Positions 15,233 through 23,071 of a DNA stretch of 64,000 nt are shown one piece after another. Origin of the DNA: Flavobacterium profundi (GTDB lineage Bacteria; Bacteroidota; Bacteroidia; Flavobacteriales; Flavobacteriaceae); contig NZ_VDCZ01000001.1 of NCBI RefSeq assembly GCF_006491645.1, forward strand, positions 62,001-126,000, in the 5' to 3' direction. Within the stretch, counting starts at the first letter, position 1. Each line of letters begins with the position of its first letter. The notes beneath the pieces are model-generated. The model was not told the origin of the DNA, did not search any database, and saw only the letters and a program-made list of their open reading frames with translations. Made by a program: the position numbers and the translations under genes.

Positions 15233-16693
15233 TCATTCAGGAATTAACCACCAAAAAGGTTTCATTTTAGCTTTATAAATAAATGCATAATGTAGGGCTA
15301 GTTTTACCCAATGACCTGCTAATCCAATATCGCCAAATGTTTTCTTAATATCTCTTCCTCCTGTATTTTTATATTTTTCATAATCGGGCACAATGGGAAA
15401 AGTAGTTATACTTACACCACTTCCTTGTGTAATTCCATAACCTGCAGATGCAATACATGCGGCTCCCATATTTCCTAATGATCCTTTGTGAGATAAACTG
15501 GGTTGTCCTTTCTTAATACTATCAATAATATTATCGGCTACCAATTTTGCAGTAATTCCTGAAGGCATTCCTGTGCGAGGTGGTGAAGGAAAGATTTCTG
15601 TACCATTTTTACTTTTACGAGGTTTGGAAATAGAATGAGGTGGTGCAAAAGCAATACCTGGTGCAAAAATGTTCTTATAGCTAGGATTTTGATACGTTTC
15701 AGGCCAATCTTGCACAGTCCATTCCTCATAAGGCTTGGCTGTATAATCGGCATCAACAATCATAAATCCTTTAAATAATTTGTCTGTGATATCTTCTTCT
15801 TTTTTATTATATGCTTTAAATCCATGACCTGAAAATGCAGGAATTAGCATTGCAAAATCAAAAGTTTCAGTTTTATATTCTCCTTCTAAATTTTCATAAT
15901 ATGCTATACCATCCTCAATTCTTTGAACTCCAGCACCTAAAATCCATTTTATTCCTCTGTCTTCAAAAATCATTTCAACCATATCTTTAGACTTCATATT
16001 AAATCCATTGTAATCTAAAAGCATTCCGTCCATCCCAAAATCACCTAACTCATATTCGTTAGAAATCCATGTAATTTCCACTCTATTTCTTATACCATAT
16101 TTAACAAGTTCCTTTTCGATATTTAAAATATATTCGAAAGCAGCTCCTTGACAAGTTGCTTTAGCATGACCTGTTCCAATGAGAATTTTTGCTTTTTTAT
16201 CTGTGGCTTTTAGTTGCTGTACTAATTTTAGAAAAGCTTCAGAAGCATGTTCTGCATGATCATAAGTACATACAGAATAAACTTTATTAGTTGCTGGTAA
16301 TAATCCTTCGGTTAATTCAAAAGCTAATTTTGGACCTGTTGCATTAATTAAATAATCATACGTTACTTTTTCCTGATTTCCTTTTTTCTCACCATGAACA
16401 TATTCTACATTTACAAAAGGTTTTCCAGAAGTATCATTACCTTCTGGATGAAAAGAAATTACTTTAGCTTGTTTATAACCAATATTTTTCTTTTTGTATA
16501 AAGGTTCTAAAGGGAAAAGAATTTGTTTTGATTTCATTCTTCCTATTCCTACCCAAATATTCGAAGGAATCCATTGATAATTTTTATTTGGAGAAACTAC
16601 AAGTACTTCATGTTCTTTACCTAATTTTCTTCTTAAATGAGCGGCAGCTGTATGACCTGCAATACCTGCTCCTAATATTACTATTTTTGACAT
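15233..16693 (-). CDS. sulfide:quinone oxidoreductase-like FAD protein
   Basis: 486 residues, two-dinucleotide-binding-domain flavoprotein. The N-terminal FAD site is VILGAGIAGHTAAAHLRR. Three cysteines stand where SQR proteins have theirs: Cys142 (YSVCTYDHAEHA), Cys181 (KATCQGAAFEY) and Cys413 (GAACIASAGYG). The C-terminus is amphipathic and aromatic (LALHYAFIYKAKMKPFWWL), as in membrane-docked SQRs. The expected role is sulfide oxidation to sulfane sulfur with electrons passed to quinone. It follows the DUF2202 gene by 18 bp, so both share a promoter. Neighbouring bd oxidase genes fit, because bd resists sulfide and could re-oxidise the quinol. Confidence 0.75.
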   Translation of the reverse strand: MSKIVILGAGIAGHTAAAHLRRKLGKEHEVLVVSPNKNYQWIPSNIWVGIGRMKSKQILFPLEPLYKKKNIGYKQAKVISFHPEGNDTSGKPFVNVEYVHGEKKGNQEKVTYDYLINATGPKLAFELTEGLLPATNKVYSVCTYDHAEHASEAFLKLVQQLKATDKKAKILIGTGHAKATCQGAAFEYILNIEKELVKYGIRNRVEITWISNEYELGDFGMDGMLLDYNGFNMKSKDMVEMIFEDRGIKWILGAGVQRIEDGIAYYENLEGEYKTETFDFAMLIPAFSGHGFKAYNKKEEDITDKLFKGFMIVDADYTAKPYEEWTVQDWPETYQNPSYKNIFAPGIAFAPPHSISKPRKSKNGTEIFPSPPRTGMPSGITAKLVADNIIDSIKKGQPSLSHKGSLGNMGAACIASAGYGITQGSGVSITTFPIVPDYEKYKNTGGRDIKKTFGDIGLAGHWVKLALHYAFIYKAKMKPFWWLIPE

Positions 16694-16711
16694 CTTATTT
16701 ATACTATTAGA

Positions 16712-17236
16712 TTAATATCTTGAAAGATTACGATTAAATGCAGCTAAATGATTGTATGAAGCATTTAAAAGATTAGTATAAATCTCTTTAGTATAAACAT
16801 CATTTGTATTACTAATTGCCATTTGTAAATCATAGATATCTTTTTCTTCAATATTTTTTCCTACTTCTAAAGCTTCTATAGTGGAATTTGAACCTTTTTG
16901 AATTAAATCATTGTAAAGATGTTGCAATTCTTGACTCATAAAAACTCCAGATTGAGAAGAAATTTCATAGGCGACCTCATTACTTTCCAAAAGTCTTTTT
17001 ACAGCCTCCATATGCTTGGCTTCACTTTTTTTTATATTTCTAAATATTTGCAAATCCCATTTGTTGGCTAAAAAAGAATAGACATCTAAAGCCATTTTTT
17101 CTTCTTCTAACATAAATTTCATTTGATTAATTTCTTCTTGGCTCAAACTAGTTGCTTCTGAATTATTTTGACATGATATATATGTTAATGAAAGAAGGAA
17201 AATTCCTAAAAAAATTAATTTTAATCTATTTTTCAT
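16712..17236 (-). CDS. DUF2202 ferritin-like lipoprotein
   Basis: 174 residues. Lipoprotein signal with Cys at residue 22 (TYISCQNN). The mature part is helical with the DUF2202 pattern MLEEEKMALDVYSFLANKW and IKKSEAKHMEAVKRLLES, which supply Glu and His residues in ferritin-like di-metal positions, and ends with NASYNHLAAFNRNLSRY. DUF2202 proteins lie near redox genes but have no proven activity. First gene of the unit DUF2202, SQR, 43-residue peptide. Its upstream region (17264-17305) carries a degenerate copy of the cydA/efflux palindrome. Confidence 0.85.
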   Translation of the reverse strand: MKNRLKLIFLGIFLLSLTYISCQNNSEATSLSQEEINQMKFMLEEEKMALDVYSFLANKWDLQIFRNIKKSEAKHMEAVKRLLESNEVAYEISSQSGVFMSQELQHLYNDLIQKGSNSTIEALEVGKNIEEKDIYDLQMAISNTNDVYTKEIYTNLLNASYNHLAAFNRNLSRY

Positions 17237-17263
17237 TTGTATATAATTAAAGATTACTATACA

Positions 17264-17305
17264 AATTTGCTATTATTTATTAACTTGTACAGCTACATTT
17301 GTTAC
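17264..17305 (-). promoter_or_regulatory. promoter of the DUF2202-SQR unit with a weak Crp/Fnr-like site
   Basis: On the minus strand the box CAAATTTG (17264-17271) is one base off TAnnTTTG. GTAACAAATGTAGC (17292-17305) is a GTAAC-N4-GTTAC palindrome with two changes in one half. Its centre is 31 bp from the box centre, as against 32 and 33 bp at cydA and the efflux operon. Confidence 0.35.
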
Positions 17306-17312
17306 ATAAAAA

Positions 17313-17331
17313 AAGTGCCTAAGAGGCACTT
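17313..17331. terminator. hairpin terminator of cydAB
   Basis: AAGTGCCT (17313-17320) pairs with AGGCACTT (17324-17331) over a three-base loop, followed on the minus strand by a run of Ts. It separates cydAB from the DUF2202 unit. Confidence 0.88.
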
Positions 17332-17356
17332 GGTTTAGTAATAAAAATGAATTGTA

Positions 17357-18394
17357 TCAATAACTCGTATCATCCAATTTTACCTTCCCATAAAACGTTT
17401 TATATAGGAAAAGAAAATAAGCCGCTAATAAGGGAGAACCAATGGCTACAATGGTTAGCATAATTCCTAAAGATTTTTGAGAAGAAGCTGCATTATAAAT
17501 GGTAACACTATGTTCTGGATGTATGCTTGAAGGCAACAATACAGGATACAATTGAAAAGCTACCAACATTAATAAAAAGGCCATAGTTAATGAAGAAAAT
17601 ATCAATGCATAACCGTATTTCTTCTTTGAAACCAACCGTGGCACATTGGCCACAGCCAAAAAAGCCAAAACTGGTAGAACAAAGAAAATGGGATTTTCTT
17701 TAAAATTATCGGTTACTCCAGGAATAAAAATTAAGGTATATAAAGACGTAACGGAAAAACTCAAGATAAAGAAAATCATTCCCTTTCTAAGCAGAAATGT
17801 AATTCTTTCATACAACTTTCCTTCTGTTTTTAATAACAGAAAAATAGCACCTTGTGTCATAAATAAGAATAAGGTTGTAATTCCTACCATAATGGCATAC
17901 GGGCTTAAAAAAGAGAGAAAAACACCTCCTTGATATTTAAATTCATGACCAATTTCAAAACCTTCTAAAATATTTCCTAAAACTACACCTAAAAGAAACG
18001 AAATAAGTATATTCGAAATAAAATAGATATAATCCCAAGTAGTTCTCCACCAAAGCATTTCTTCTGCACTTCTAAATTTTATAGCCGAAGAACGCAATAC
18101 TAATAAGACTAAAAAAAGCATAAAAGGAATATACATTGCAGATAACATAGTGGCATACATCACAGGGAATCCAGCAAATAAAGCACCTCCACCAATAATT
18201 AACCAAACTTGATTGGCATCCCAAACAGGTCCTATAGCATTAATAGCAATTCGTCTGCTTAAGTCTTTTCTTAGAAACAAATGCCAAGCACCTGCTCCAT
18301 AATCAAACCCTTCCAAAATAGCGTAACCAGAAAATAACAACCCAACTACTAAATACCAAAGTGTAGGATAATCGATTCCTAAAAATGTTTCCAT
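17357..18394 (-). CDS. cydB: cytochrome bd ubiquinol oxidase subunit II
   Basis: 345 residues, eight to nine membrane helices. The N-terminal part has LWYLVVGLLFSGYAILEGFDYGAG (here cited as GYAILEGFDYGAG) and WHLFLRKDLSRRIAINAIGP, then WDANQVWLIIGGGALFAGFP, the standard CydB signature. It follows cydA by 10 bp. With CydA it forms the inner-membrane quinol oxidase of high oxygen affinity. No cydX-like or cydDC gene is nearby. Confidence 0.95.
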   Translation of the reverse strand: METFLGIDYPTLWYLVVGLLFSGYAILEGFDYGAGAWHLFLRKDLSRRIAINAIGPVWDANQVWLIIGGGALFAGFPVMYATMLSAMYIPFMLFLVLLVLRSSAIKFRSAEEMLWWRTTWDYIYFISNILISFLLGVVLGNILEGFEIGHEFKYQGGVFLSFLSPYAIMVGITTLFLFMTQGAIFLLLKTEGKLYERITFLLRKGMIFFILSFSVTSLYTLIFIPGVTDNFKENPIFFVLPVLAFLAVANVPRLVSKKKYGYALIFSSLTMAFLLMLVAFQLYPVLLPSSIHPEHSVTIYNAASSQKSLGIMLTIVAIGSPLLAAYFLFLYKTFYGKVKLDDTSY

Positions 18395-18404
18395 TTGATG
18401 TTTT

Positions 18405-19751
18405 TTAAATTATATCTAATGCATTTTGAGCTTCATCATAAGGTCCATGCTTAATTTTCTTATTTAAAGAATATAGAAACAATAAGAAAAGTAAACTATA
18501 AACGATAGTAAACAGTACTAAGGAAAATACTATTTGGTTTGCAGAAACTTCTTGAGAAAACCCTTGACTGGTTCTTAAATGACCGTAAACAATCCAAGGT
18601 TGTCTTCCCATTTCAGCGGTAAACCATCCTACTTGATTGGCAATTTGAGGCAAAATAACAGAAAAAGAAAAAATCCATAAGAGCCATTTCGTTTCAAACA
18701 ATTTTCCTTTCCACCATAAAAAACAAGCATAGATTGTTAATCCAATTAAAAACATTCCAATAGCAATCATAATGTGATAAAATTGAAATACTGCATTTAC
18801 TTGACTTGGTCTATCTTCTTTAGGAAAAGCATTCAATCCTATAATTGGTGCTGCAAAATCTTGATGCACTAAAAAAGATAAACCTCCAGGAATCCCTAAA
18901 CCAGTTACTTCTTGTTGTTCATTATCAACCCAACCCAATAGATATAAATCAGCAGGTGCACTTTCTTCATAATGACCTTCCATTGCTGCTAATTTAGCAG
19001 GTTGATTTTTAGCGACTCCATCAGCAGAACTATGTCCTGAGATCAATTGAGAGAATGATATTACAGTTGCTACAACCAATGCCATTTTAAAGGCTTTCTT
19101 AGAAATATCGGTATATCTTCCTTTTCTTAAGTAGTAAGCATGTACACTTAAAACCATAAAGGCACCTGCTAAAAAAGCACCTTGCCACACATGAATGATA
19201 CGATCCAAACTTGACGGATTAAAAACCATAGCCCAAAAGTCTGTCACTTCCGCACGAGCATGAATACCTTCACCTACAATATGATAACCTGCTGGAGTTT
19301 GTTGCCAACTATTTGCTACCACTATCCAAACAGCAGAAAACATGGAGCCTAAAAAAACACCAACTGTAGATATAAAATGGACTCTAGGTGACACTCTATT
19401 CCAACCAAAAAGCAAAATCCCTAAAAATGTACTTTCTAAGCCAAAAGCAAATAGTCCTTCCGCTGCAAGTGCACTTCCAAAAATATCACCCACATATTTG
19501 GAATAGATGGCCCAATTGGTTCCAAATTCAAATTCCATAATGATGCCTGTTGCCACTCCTATTCCGAAGGTTATAGCAAATATTTTTAACCAAAAACGAG
19601 TGAGAATTTCATATTCTTTTTTCCTCGTTTTTAAATACAAACCTTCCATGATAACCATTAAAAGGCCAATTCCGATACTTAGTGGAGGATAGATGTAATG
19701 AAAAGCAATTGTAAAGGCAAATTGGATTCGAGCAAGTATTTCAACATCCAT
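18405..19751 (-). CDS. cydA: cytochrome bd ubiquinol oxidase subunit I (short Q-loop type)
   Basis: 448 residues. Haem ligands and signatures: His18 in IAFHYIYPPL, GLES in FAFGLESTFLGILLFGW (about residues 98-104), His in DRIIHVWQGAF, the quinol loop QPAKLAAMEGHYEE, and the GRQPW motif with the Met of TAEMGRQPWIVYGHL. It is about 75 residues shorter than E. coli CydA because the Q-loop is short, the type common in Bacteroidota. The enzyme reduces oxygen to water using quinol and tolerates low oxygen, nitric oxide and sulfide. Promoter and palindrome at 19774-19816. Confidence 0.96.
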   Translation of the reverse strand: MDVEILARIQFAFTIAFHYIYPPLSIGIGLLMVIMEGLYLKTRKKEYEILTRFWLKIFAITFGIGVATGIIMEFEFGTNWAIYSKYVGDIFGSALAAEGLFAFGLESTFLGILLFGWNRVSPRVHFISTVGVFLGSMFSAVWIVVANSWQQTPAGYHIVGEGIHARAEVTDFWAMVFNPSSLDRIIHVWQGAFLAGAFMVLSVHAYYLRKGRYTDISKKAFKMALVVATVISFSQLISGHSSADGVAKNQPAKLAAMEGHYEESAPADLYLLGWVDNEQQEVTGLGIPGGLSFLVHQDFAAPIIGLNAFPKEDRPSQVNAVFQFYHIMIAIGMFLIGLTIYACFLWWKGKLFETKWLLWIFSFSVILPQIANQVGWFTAEMGRQPWIVYGHLRTSQGFSQEVSANQIVFSLVLFTIVYSLLFLLFLYSLNKKIKHGPYDEAQNALDII

Positions 19752-19773
19752 GGTAGTAAATTTTAGCTTCTTA

Positions 19774-19816
19774 CAAAGTTACCCCATTTGCTTTATATAA
19801 GAGTAACAAGAGTTAC
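19774..19816 (-). promoter_or_regulatory. cydA promoter with 14-bp palindrome
   Basis: On the minus strand TAACTTTG (19774-19781) is an exact TAnnTTTG box 22 bp before the start codon. GTAACAAGAGTTAC (19803-19816) is a perfect GTAAC-N4-GTTAC palindrome. Centre-to-centre distance is 32 bp, placing the site near -40, the class II activator position. The same palindrome lies at the same distance upstream of the efflux operon (5831-5844). Confidence 0.6.
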
Positions 19817-19849
19817 AATTTTTTACTAATAAAAAGAATTATTTTTTAA

Positions 19850-20956
19850 TTAAATAATATCTCTTTTTCTAAATACTGTTAGTTCGTATTTTTCGACTTT
19901 ATCTTCCGTAAAATAAATATAGAGGTAATTTTTTTTAAAATAACTCATCCTTTCATTCAAGCGAAAAACCCAAATATCACTATAATAATCATTATAGGAT
20001 TCAGAAAAGATAGAGTTTATATCTTTTTTGCTTAGCCCAATTAATTTTTCGTAGTTTTTTGAAAAATAATTGGCACTTTTTCGTTCTTTATTAATCGGTA
20101 ATTTATCGAAAATAGTGCTTAAATCGCTTTCCTTTTTCGCATCATCTAATATTTCATTCAAGTTCTTCCCTAAGCTATCATTACTCATTTCGTCGTTTTT
20201 ATTGTTGTCTATTATTTCTGTTGCTAAAGCTAAATAATTTAAAGCACCTTTACTGCTAGCATCATAATCTATCACTGTTTTTCTATGACTTTGCGCTTCA
20301 CTAATAGTAATATTTCTCACTATTATTGTAGAAAAAACCAATGTTTTGAAATGATTTTTAATCTCCTCTACAATTACGTTGGAAAAAGCCAAACGCTTAT
20401 CATACATCGTTATTAATACCCCTTCAATGTCTAAATTACGATTATAATTGTCTCGTATTGTTTTGAAAACGTTAAATAATTTAAACAAGCCACTAAGTGC
20501 ATAAAACTCACATTGTACTGGAATCAATAAAGAATTGGCAATACATAAAAAACTAGTAGTAATAAAATTTAAAGAAGGACCGCAATCTATTATAATATAA
20601 TCATACTCGTTCTTTATATCTTCAATAGAATGTTTGAGTTCGTGATGTGTTCCAAAATAATTCTTTTCTTGAATTTCCAGATTGGCTAAATTAATATTGG
20701 TGGGTATAAAACTAAGATTTGGAGTTTCTGTTTTGAAGGGACGAATACTATTTTTTTCATAATTATATAAATCAATAGTAAAAGTACAATCTTCATTATC
20801 TGAAACAGGAAAAGAACTGGTTGTATTCGACTGTGGATCAGCATCAATAAGCAGTGTTTTTTTCTCCAATACAGCCAATGAGGCAGCCAAGTTTATAGAC
20901 GTAGAAGATTTTCCTACACCTCCTTTTTGATTGGCTATCGCGATAATTCTACACAT
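19850..20956 (-). CDS. ParA/Soj-family ATPase with a long C-terminal extension
   Basis: 368 residues from the ATG at 20956; the codon before it is TTG. Deviant Walker A AIANQKGGVGKSSTSINLAA at the N-terminus, Walker A' LIDADPQSNTT, Walker B YDYIIIDCGPSLNF, and VQCEFYALSGLFKLF. These are all hallmarks of ParA-type ATPases. Ordinary chromosomal ParA ends near residue 255. Here about 110 further residues follow (from KNLNEILDDAKKESDL to YELTVFRKRDII) with no recognised family. There is no ParB gene beside it and no parS-like palindrome that I can see. It may position a cellular structure rather than segregate DNA. Single gene. Confidence 0.85.
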   Translation of the reverse strand: MCRIIAIANQKGGVGKSSTSINLAASLAVLEKKTLLIDADPQSNTTSSFPVSDNEDCTFTIDLYNYEKNSIRPFKTETPNLSFIPTNINLANLEIQEKNYFGTHHELKHSIEDIKNEYDYIIIDCGPSLNFITTSFLCIANSLLIPVQCEFYALSGLFKLFNVFKTIRDNYNRNLDIEGVLITMYDKRLAFSNVIVEEIKNHFKTLVFSTIIVRNITISEAQSHRKTVIDYDASSKGALNYLALATEIIDNNKNDEMSNDSLGKNLNEILDDAKKESDLSTIFDKLPINKERKSANYFSKNYEKLIGLSKKDINSIFSESYNDYYSDIWVFRLNERMSYFKKNYLYIYFTEDKVEKYELTVFRKRDII

Positions 20957-21061
20957 CAAGTACTAATAAGTCATTAATAAATGTTTTTTGCAGTATTTTC
21001 TCCCTCTCCTACAAATATATAAAATAAATTTTTGTAAAAAAATTATTAAAAAAACAAATAA

Positions 21062-21088
21062 AAAAAGAGGTTTTAAAGACCTCTTTTT
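21062..21088. terminator. hairpin terminator of argS
   Basis: AAAAAGAGGT (21062-21071) pairs with ACCTCTTTTT (21079-21088), seven-base loop, 20 bp after the argS stop on the minus strand. Confidence 0.88.
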
Positions 21089-21107
21089 CATTCAAAATAT
21101 CTATTTT

Positions 21108-22895
21108 CTACATTCTTTCTGGCACTTGTATGCCTAATAAATGAAATGCATTTTTGATTGTATTTCCAACCGTTTTAGACAATTGTACTCTAAAGGCTTT
21201 CTTCTCTAAATTTTGTTCAGGTAAAATAGGTACATTTTGATAGAAAGAATTAAACTCTTTTACCAAATCATACGTGTAATTTGCAATCAAAGCCGGACTA
21301 TGATGGGTTGCTGCATTTTGAACTACCTCAGGGAATAATTGCACTTGTTTGATTAATTCTTTTTCTTTCTCCTGCATTTCCAATCCACTCGATGTTATAG
21401 CAACAGTAGAATAATCAAAATCGGCCTTTCTTAAAATCGATTGAATACGTGCATACGTATATTGAATAAAAGGTCCCGTATTGCCATTAAAATCTACCGA
21501 TTCCTCTGGATTGAATAGCATTTGTTTTTTTGGGTCTACTTTTAACATATAATATTTCAAAGCCCCTAATCCAATTACTTTGTATAAAGCTGCTTTTTCA
21601 ATATCTGTATAACCATCTAATTTCCCTAATTCTTCTGAAATCTTTTGAGCAGTTTCCGTCATTTCCTCCATTAAATCATCTGCATCAACAACGGTTCCTT
21701 CACGTGATTTCATTTTACCAGAAGGCAATTCTACCATTCCATAACTCAAATGAAACAAATGTTCCGCCCAATCAAAACCTAATTTCTTTAAAATTAAAAA
21801 CAGTACTTTAAAATGGTAATCTTGTTCGTTACCAACGGTGTAAACCATACCGCCTATATCTGCATGATCTTTCACACGTTGAATTGCTGTTCCAATGTCT
21901 TGTGTCATATAAACTGCTGTTCCATCCGAACGCAGTACAATTTTCCTATCCAAACCGTCAGCAGTTAAATCAATCCAAACAGAACCATCTGGATCTTTCT
22001 CAAAAATTCCTTTTTCCAAACCGAATTGAACCACTTCTTTACCTAAAAGATAGGTGTTACTTTCGTAATAATAACTATCAAAATCAACACCTAAATTTTG
22101 ATACGTTTGCGCAAAACCATCATAAACCCATTGGTTCATCTTTTTCCAAAGTGCTACTACTTCTTCATCACCCGCTTCCCATTTACGTAGCATTTCTTGT
22201 GCTTCCTGAATGGAAGGTGCCATTTTTTTAGCCTCTTCTTCTGTTTTGCCTTGTGCCATTAATTCGTTGATTTCTTTTTTATATTGTTTATCAAATGCAA
22301 CATAAAAATTACCCACTAATTTATCGCCTTTTAAACCCGTATCTTCTGGAGTGACTCCTTCACCAAATTTTTGCCAAGCCAACATCGACTTACAAATGTG
22401 AATGCCTCTATCGTTTATAATTTGTGTTTTATATACTTTTTTACCAGAAGCTTTAATAATTTCAGCTACGGAATAGCCTAATAAATTATTACGAATGTGT
22501 CCTAAATGCAACGGTTTATTGGTATTTGGTGAAGAATATTCCACCATAATAGCCTTATCACCTTCTACTGGTGCAACATATCCAAAAGTATCTTGATTTT
22601 TAATTGTATTGAAAAAATCAACATAAAAAGTATCGGAAATAACAATATTTAAAAATCCAGCGACTACATTGAATTTTTCAACTACAGCAACATTTTCAAC
22701 TAAATAGGTTCCAATTTTGGTTCCAATTTCAACTGGATTGCCTTTTAATGCTTTAACCAAAGGAAAAACAACCATTGTAATATCACCTTCAAAGTCTTTC
22801 CTAGTCGCTTGAAATTCAACTTTATCAATGGTTAAATTGAAAACTGAATGAACGGCTTCTAAAATGTGTTTGGTTAGTGTTTCTTGTAATGTCAT
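21108..22895 (-). CDS. argS: arginyl-tRNA synthetase
   Basis: 595 residues, class I synthetase charging tRNA-Arg in the cytosol. N-terminal additional domain for tRNA binding (residues 1-110), then the HIGH signature in SSPNTNKPLHLGHIRNNLLG, the catalytic core with QDYHFKVLF, a KMSKS-type loop KMKSREGTVVDADDL, and the helical anticodon-binding domain at the C-terminus ending GIQVPERM. Length and motif order are normal. Single gene with a terminator behind it. Confidence 0.97.
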   Translation of the reverse strand: MTLQETLTKHILEAVHSVFNLTIDKVEFQATRKDFEGDITMVVFPLVKALKGNPVEIGTKIGTYLVENVAVVEKFNVVAGFLNIVISDTFYVDFFNTIKNQDTFGYVAPVEGDKAIMVEYSSPNTNKPLHLGHIRNNLLGYSVAEIIKASGKKVYKTQIINDRGIHICKSMLAWQKFGEGVTPEDTGLKGDKLVGNFYVAFDKQYKKEINELMAQGKTEEEAKKMAPSIQEAQEMLRKWEAGDEEVVALWKKMNQWVYDGFAQTYQNLGVDFDSYYYESNTYLLGKEVVQFGLEKGIFEKDPDGSVWIDLTADGLDRKIVLRSDGTAVYMTQDIGTAIQRVKDHADIGGMVYTVGNEQDYHFKVLFLILKKLGFDWAEHLFHLSYGMVELPSGKMKSREGTVVDADDLMEEMTETAQKISEELGKLDGYTDIEKAALYKVIGLGALKYYMLKVDPKKQMLFNPEESVDFNGNTGPFIQYTYARIQSILRKADFDYSTVAITSSGLEMQEKEKELIKQVQLFPEVVQNAATHHSPALIANYTYDLVKEFNSFYQNVPILPEQNLEKKAFRVQLSKTVGNTIKNAFHLLGIQVPERM

Positions 22896-22925
22896 TTTTC
22901 TTGATTTTTATAAAGGTGCAAATTT

Positions 22926-22953
22926 AGTGATTAGTGATTAGTAATTAGTAATT
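22926..22953. repeat. four tandem 7-bp repeats in the argS / TonB receptor gap
   Basis: AGTGATT twice, then AGTAATT twice, without interruption. It lies 30 bp upstream of argS. Probably a simple slippage repeat. Confidence 0.75.
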
Positions 22954-23071
22954 AGTTTACAAAATTTGTTGTAGTGTTAAAAAAAACCAAAAAAACGATA
23001 GTCCTTGTAACAAAGAATAAAAACTACAGTCTAGTATAGTATCAATCAAATCACGTTAAACAGTTATTAAA

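Noticed and set aside
19850-20956. Plasmid or integrated element marked by ParA
   Set aside because: No ParB, replication or mobilisation gene around; cydAB and argS next to it are chromosomal.
22926-22953. Regulatory iteron
   Set aside because: Only four 7-bp units and no link to origin or plasmid functions; likely slippage.
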